Assembly: GCF_018555435.2 (NCBI RefSeq)
Contig: NZ_JAFEJT020000022.1
Span: 1-44,476, forward strand
Direction of reading: 5' to 3'
DNA length: 44,476 nt
Source: Bifidobacterium amazonense
GTDB taxonomy: Bacteria > Actinomycetota > Actinomycetes > Actinomycetales > Bifidobacteriaceae
The notes below the pieces were generated by a model. That model ran no database searches and had not been told where the DNA came from. It worked only from the letters and a program-made list of their open reading frames with translations. Made by a program: the position numbers and the translations under genes. Of this stretch, positions 40,361 through 44,476 are shown piece after piece. How positions within the stretch are numbered: position 1 is the stretch's first letter; the number at the start of each line of letters is the position of its first letter.

Positions 40361-43201
40361 ATGACCAGCACCATTCCGTCCCACAAGCCGGGCACCTTCA
40401 GCCCGATCGCGCACGGCTGGACCGTCCGCGCGCTCAACCCGCAGGCCGCGCCGGAGAACTTGCGCGACGCGATCGCCGCCGGCGTCCCCGCGACCGTCCC
40501 CGGCGAAGTCACGCTCGACCTCGTCGCCGCCGGGCTCATCGACGAGCCGTTCGACGGCGACAACGAGACGCGACAGCAGTGGATCGGCGACGTCGACTGG
40601 CAGTACGAGACCACGTTCGACTGGCGCGACGACGGCAACACGCGGCACGATCTGGTCGCGTACGGACTCGACACGGTCGCCGCCGTCACGCTCAACGGAC
40701 AGCTCGTCGGCTGCGCGCAGAACTACCATCGCACGTACCGCTGGGACGCGCGCGGCCAGCTGCGCGACGGCGCGAACACGCTCGCCGTCACGTTCGCATC
40801 GTCCGTGCGCGAATCCGACCGCCGCGAACAGGAGCTCGGCTACTGGCCGCACACCGAACACCACGCGTTCAACCAGCTGCGCAAGCCCAGCTACCAGTTC
40901 GGCTGGGACTGGGGCATCGACGTGGCGAACGCCGGCATCTGGCGCGAGATCGGCATCGACTCGTGGTCCGGCGTGCGGTTCAAGGCCGTGCGTCCGATCG
41001 TCGACGTGCTGCCTGCGACCGGTACGACTGGTCCGACCGGCGTGCTCAGGACCACCGTCGAGATCGAACGCGAAGGCAACGGCCGCGTGATGGGCGCGGG
41101 CGACGCGCACCGGGGACAGCAGCCGGTGCCGGTACGCGTGCGCGTCACCGGCGCGGACGCGCACGGCCGGTCCGTCGACGTGACGGTCGACGGCGAGGTC
41201 GCGTACGGCCGCGACACGGCCACGATCACCGCCGTCGTGCCGGACGTGCGGCTGTGGTGGCCGCGCGGCTACGGCGAGCAGCCGCTGTACGACGTGACCG
41301 TCACGGCCGGTACCGCAGTCGCGCCGTCCGGCACGGACGAATCGTCCGACGCGATCGGATCGTCCCGCACGTCCGTCCCGGATGCCGCATGGGCCGGCCG
41401 CGTCGGCTTCCGCACCACGCGAGTCGACACGCGCGCCGACATGACCGGCCGCCCGTTCCAGATCTACGTCAACGACGTGCCCGTGCACGCGCGCGGCTAC
41501 AACTGGGTGCCGATCGACGCGTTCCTGTCACGCGCCGACCGCGCGTTCTACGCGGCCCGCTTCGCCGATCTGGTCGAGTCGAATTCGAACATGATCCGCG
41601 CGTGGGGCGGCAGCATCTACGAGTCCGACGACTTCTACGATCTGGCCGACGAGCTGGGCATCATGGTCTGGCAGGACTTCATGCTCGCGTGCGCCGCCTA
41701 CCCGGAGGACGCCGGCACCAAGGCTGAGATCGAAGCCGAGGCACGCGAGCACATCACGCGGCTCGCCCAGCATCCGAGCCTGATCGTATGGAACGGCTCC
41801 AACGAGAACTACGTCGCCTACAGCGAATGGTGGGGCGTCAAGCAGGCGCTCGCCGACGACGACAGGCCGGCCAACGCATACGGCTACGGCGAGAAGGGCT
41901 GGGGCGACTGGTACTACAGCGAACTGTTCCCGCAGCTGCTCGCCGAACTCGACCCAAGCCGCGTGTATCTGCCGAGTTCGCCGATGTCGTTCACGCCGTT
42001 CGTCGACGCGAACAAGGAGAAGGACGGCACGATGCACATCTGGGACGTGTGGAACCGCGTCGACTACACGAAGTACGCGGACTACACGCCGCGGTTCGCC
42101 GACGAGTTCGGCTACCAGGCGCCGCCCGCGTTCAGTACGCTCACACGCGTCGTGCACGATGAGCCGCTTGACCCGTTCGGCAGGCAGATGCTCGTGCACC
42201 AGAAGGCGTCGGGCGGCAACGTCAAGCTGGCGCGCGGCATGCGAGGGCATCTGACGCCGGGCAATATCGACGACGTGAGCTACGGCGGCGTGGTCAACGG
42301 CACGCCGGCCGACGGCGAGCACAGCTGGTTGATCCCGACCGACACGTGGGGCGACATCGAGGACTGGCATTGGGCGTGCCAGCTGCAGCAGGCGCAGGCG
42401 CTGCGGTTCGGCGTCGCGCACATGCGCTCGCTCGAGCCGGTCAACGCGGGCGCGCTGATCTGGCAGCTCAACGACGACTGGCCGGTCGTCTCGTGGGCCG
42501 CGGTCGACTATTACGGGCAGCGCAAGCCGCTGTGGTATGCATCGCGCGACTTCTTCGCGCCGCGTTTCGCGACGATCCAGCCGCGTACGAGCGAACGGTT
42601 CCGTGCCGAGCACAGCTGGGAGGGCCAGCCGGTCGCGGCCGATCATCTCGAGCTGGTGCTGGCCAACGACACGCTCGTGCCGTGGACGGGCTCGTGGACG
42701 GTCCGTCGCGTGACGCTCGCCGGCGAGACGCTCGCGTCGCAGACGTTCGACGACGTGACCGTCGGCGCGTCCGGCGTTCCCGGCCACGTTGCGCTGGTGC
42801 TGGACGCCGCGGTCGCGACGTTTGGCGATCCGGCAAACGAACTGCTGGTCGCCGTTCCGGCGGTCCAGGATGCCGGCGGAGACGGTTTCGCGTGCGTGAT
42901 CCACAACCCGGCCGAAGTCATCGACCAGCGGCTCGACCGCACGCCGTTCACGGCGTCCGTCGCGCCGGCCGCGAACGGCGACGGCTACGATCTGACCGTC
43001 ACCGCGACGTCGTACGTGCGCGACCTGTTCTGCATGGCCGACAAGGTCGACCCGTCCGCGCGCGTGGACGGTGGCATGATCAGCCTGCTGCCGGGCGAGA
43101 CCGCCATGCTGCACATCGCGTGCGACCCGGCGGCCGTCGCGGACCCGGCCACATTCGCCGCACCCAACGTGCTGCGCTGCGCCAACGATCTCAAACGCTA
43201 G
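40361..43201 (+). CDS. GH2 beta-mannosidase
   Basis: 946-residue cytoplasmic beta-mannosidase of the GH2 family. Order of domains: N-terminal jelly-roll sandwich (VDWQYETTFDW, GWDWGIDVANAGIWREIGI is the mannosidase hallmark), an Ig-like domain, and a TIM barrel from ~residue 370 with acid/base E482 (WNGSNENY) and nucleophile E582 (RFADEFGYQ), then C-terminal beta domains. A Gly/Asp/Arg-rich insert lies near residue 330-350. GAAGAAGG precedes the ATG; the ATG at 40355 is a possible alternative. It is the last gene of the ABC operon and would trim mannose from non-reducing ends. Confidence 0.92.
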   Translation: MTSTIPSHKPGTFSPIAHGWTVRALNPQAAPENLRDAIAAGVPATVPGEVTLDLVAAGLIDEPFDGDNETRQQWIGDVDWQYETTFDWRDDGNTRHDLVAYGLDTVAAVTLNGQLVGCAQNYHRTYRWDARGQLRDGANTLAVTFASSVRESDRREQELGYWPHTEHHAFNQLRKPSYQFGWDWGIDVANAGIWREIGIDSWSGVRFKAVRPIVDVLPATGTTGPTGVLRTTVEIEREGNGRVMGAGDAHRGQQPVPVRVRVTGADAHGRSVDVTVDGEVAYGRDTATITAVVPDVRLWWPRGYGEQPLYDVTVTAGTAVAPSGTDESSDAIGSSRTSVPDAAWAGRVGFRTTRVDTRADMTGRPFQIYVNDVPVHARGYNWVPIDAFLSRADRAFYAARFADLVESNSNMIRAWGGSIYESDDFYDLADELGIMVWQDFMLACAAYPEDAGTKAEIEAEAREHITRLAQHPSLIVWNGSNENYVAYSEWWGVKQALADDDRPANAYGYGEKGWGDWYYSELFPQLLAELDPSRVYLPSSPMSFTPFVDANKEKDGTMHIWDVWNRVDYTKYADYTPRFADEFGYQAPPAFSTLTRVVHDEPLDPFGRQMLVHQKASGGNVKLARGMRGHLTPGNIDDVSYGGVVNGTPADGEHSWLIPTDTWGDIEDWHWACQLQQAQALRFGVAHMRSLEPVNAGALIWQLNDDWPVVSWAAVDYYGQRKPLWYASRDFFAPRFATIQPRTSERFRAEHSWEGQPVAADHLELVLANDTLVPWTGSWTVRRVTLAGETLASQTFDDVTVGASGVPGHVALVLDAAVATFGDPANELLVAVPAVQDAGGDGFACVIHNPAEVIDQRLDRTPFTASVAPAANGDGYDLTVTATSYVRDLFCMADKVDPSARVDGGMISLLPGETAMLHIACDPAAVADPATFAAPNVLRCANDLKR

Positions 43202-43231
43202 GCCGAGTCCGGGATCGGCGTGAGAGGACCA

Positions 43232-43258
43232 CCGGTATCGGGTCGGCCCCGATACCGG
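43232..43258 (+). terminator. Terminator after beta-mannosidase
   Basis: 11-bp stem CCGGTATCGGG/CCCGATACCGG with loop TCGGC, no T-run. Confidence 0.65.
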
Positions 43259-43280
43259 CATGACGATATGCTGAAACAGA

Positions 43281-43296
43281 ACTGAACGGGTTCAGT
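43281..43296. promoter_or_regulatory. Autoregulatory operator of the LacI gene
   Basis: ACTGAACGGGTTCAGT is palindromic except for the central base pair, with a layout like the sites at 32840, 34557 and 34587. It lies 17 bp before the start codon. Confidence 0.65.
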
Positions 43297-43312
43297 GACG
43301 GAGGTAACCGCG

Positions 43313-44350
43313 ATGACCATGCCGAAAACGACCATCACCATCACGGATGTGGCCAAGGCCGCCGGAGTGTCGAAAAGCGCCGTCTCCTACGCACTGAACG
43401 GCAAGCCCGGCGTATCGGACGCCACGCGCGCCAAGGTGCTCGACGTGGCGCGTTCGATGGGATGGAAGCCCAACAACGCCGCCAAATCCTTGTCCGACGC
43501 GAGCACCCGCACGATCGGCGTGGTGCAGCTCGTGGACGACGCCGAAAACTTCGGCGCGGGCATGTTCGCGATGGACTGTCTCGCCGGCCTATGCCAGGTG
43601 TTGGACCCACGCGACTATTCGATCACGCTGCGTATGACCGCCGGCGGCGCGCACGCCGCATGCCGCATCCACGAAGAGTGGATCGCGTCCGGCGCGGTCG
43701 ACGCGCACCTGATCATGGGCGTCGAGCTCGGAGACCCGCGACTGGCGCTGTTCCGCGCCCATCCCGAAGCCAAGGCGGTGTTCCTGTCGCAGCGCGCCGT
43801 CACCAAGGGGCTGCCCACGCTGTACAGCTCCGACGATGAGGGCGCCCGCATGGTCGTGCGCTACCTGCATGGACTCGGGCACCGCAACATCGCGCGCATC
43901 GCCGGCCCGGAGGAATACGTGCACACCATCACGCGAGATCAGGCCACGGCCGACGAATGCTCCAAGCTTGGCATGCGCTGCACCACCTTGCACGGCAAGT
44001 ACCTAGCCGCGGTCGGCGAGCAGCTGTGCTTGGCATTGCTGGAATTCGGCGATTCCCCGACGGCCATCGTGTGCGATACGGACGTCACCGCGGTCGCGGC
44101 CGCGCGTGCGGCGATCGCCCGGGGGGTGTCCGTGCCCGGCGATCTGTCGATCGTGGCATGGGACGATTCTCCGTCCTGCACGTCGGCCACGCCGAAGCTG
44201 ACCGCGCTGCACCGCGACGTGCGTTCGATCGGCGTCAAGGCTGGCAGTATGCTGCTGCGCATGATCGACGGCGAGTCGGTCGACTCCGAGCCGGAGGACC
44301 CGTACCAGCTCATCGAACGGGACAGCACGGCCCCCGTCTCGGAGGCGTGA
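43313..44350 (+). CDS. LacI-family transcriptional regulator (mannoside/glucoside locus)
   Basis: 345-residue regulator with the HTH ITITDVAKAAGVSKSAVSYALNGKPGVSDATR, hinge MGWKPNNAAKSLS and a periplasmic-binding-like effector domain. The ATG at 43313 has GGAGGT at 43300-43305; a GTG at 43295 is in frame but lies within the operator. Placed at the end of the cluster with the same type of operator upstream as the GH1 and ABC promoters, so it most likely represses the whole locus and itself and is relieved by the imported sugar (inference). Confidence 0.92.
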   Translation: MTMPKTTITITDVAKAAGVSKSAVSYALNGKPGVSDATRAKVLDVARSMGWKPNNAAKSLSDASTRTIGVVQLVDDAENFGAGMFAMDCLAGLCQVLDPRDYSITLRMTAGGAHAACRIHEEWIASGAVDAHLIMGVELGDPRLALFRAHPEAKAVFLSQRAVTKGLPTLYSSDDEGARMVVRYLHGLGHRNIARIAGPEEYVHTITRDQATADECSKLGMRCTTLHGKYLAAVGEQLCLALLEFGDSPTAIVCDTDVTAVAAARAAIARGVSVPGDLSIVAWDDSPSCTSATPKLTALHRDVRSIGVKAGSMLLRMIDGESVDSEPEDPYQLIERDSTAPVSEA

Positions 44351-44476
44351 GCGCGGCCTTGCGGCCGACGGCACGCGATGCTGCGGTCGTGGCTGCGGTC
44401 GCGGCAGACCGCCGCAATGACGGATGCAACGGCATGCCCGCGCACGCCGAACGGGCGAAACCCGGCTATAGGCTGC

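Noticed and set aside
44351..44476. Start of a further gene at the right edge
   Set aside because: The GC-rich stretch shows no ribosome site with a credible frame; too short to call.

Overview
The window is a stretch of a high-GC actinobacterial chromosome, almost certainly Bifidobacterium. Signs for this are a sucrose phosphorylase with the bifidobacterial active-site numbering, a GH172 enzyme (the family founded on a Bifidobacterium dentium enzyme), several LacI regulators next to ABC sugar importers, and typical intergenic hairpin repeats. The species cannot be fixed from the sequence. I see no IS element, prophage, CRISPR array, tRNA or rRNA.

Layout. 1-2239: the end of a MalY/PatB-type C-S lyase and an EamA exporter. 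2252-2560: five tandem ~62-bp hairpin repeats. 2675-7387: a tight four-gene operon of a solute-binding/vWA lipoprotein, an XpaC-like protein, a second solute-binding-like anchored protein and TelA. 7543-8727: a CnaB surface protein with an unusual sorting signal. 9023-11526: sucrose phosphorylase and a YesL-like membrane protein. 11592-22368: a fructoside locus with GH13, divergent GH32, an ABC importer, GH172, a serine hydrolase and a LacI regulator. 22499-24169: an MFS transporter. 24360-29146: an Ile-codon leader peptide with attenuator, an MHS-family transporter and two ilvC paralogues. 29462-44350: two esterases, GH1 beta-glucosidase, a family-5 (Dpp-type) ABC importer with one frameshifted ATPase gene, GH2 beta-mannosidase and a LacI regulator.

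How it fits together. In the fructoside locus, a 16-bp palindrome close to CGTCAATCGTTTGACG lies before GH32, the ABC operon and the serine hydrolase. A second palindrome, TCGAACCGGTTCGA, fills the promoter spacer of the sucrose phosphorylase and occurs as a core three times around the ABC promoter. This suggests two regulators acting on one alpha/beta-fructoside (difructose dianhydride/inulobiose-like) uptake and breakdown pathway. In the last region, sites of the type ACTTAACCGGTTGAGT lie before GH1/esterase, the ABC operon and the LacI gene, defining a local regulon that looks suited to acetylated beta-manno-/gluco-oligosaccharides. The Ile-codon attenuator before the MHS transporter, followed by two ilvC genes, ties that transporter to branched-chain amino acid status.

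The strongest items for follow-up are the attenuator at 24360-24534, the dual-operator GH172/GH32 locus, the TelA/XpaC operon with orphan solute-binding domains, the duplicated gene end and structured element at 26029-26247, and the perfect inverted repeats between the ilvC genes.
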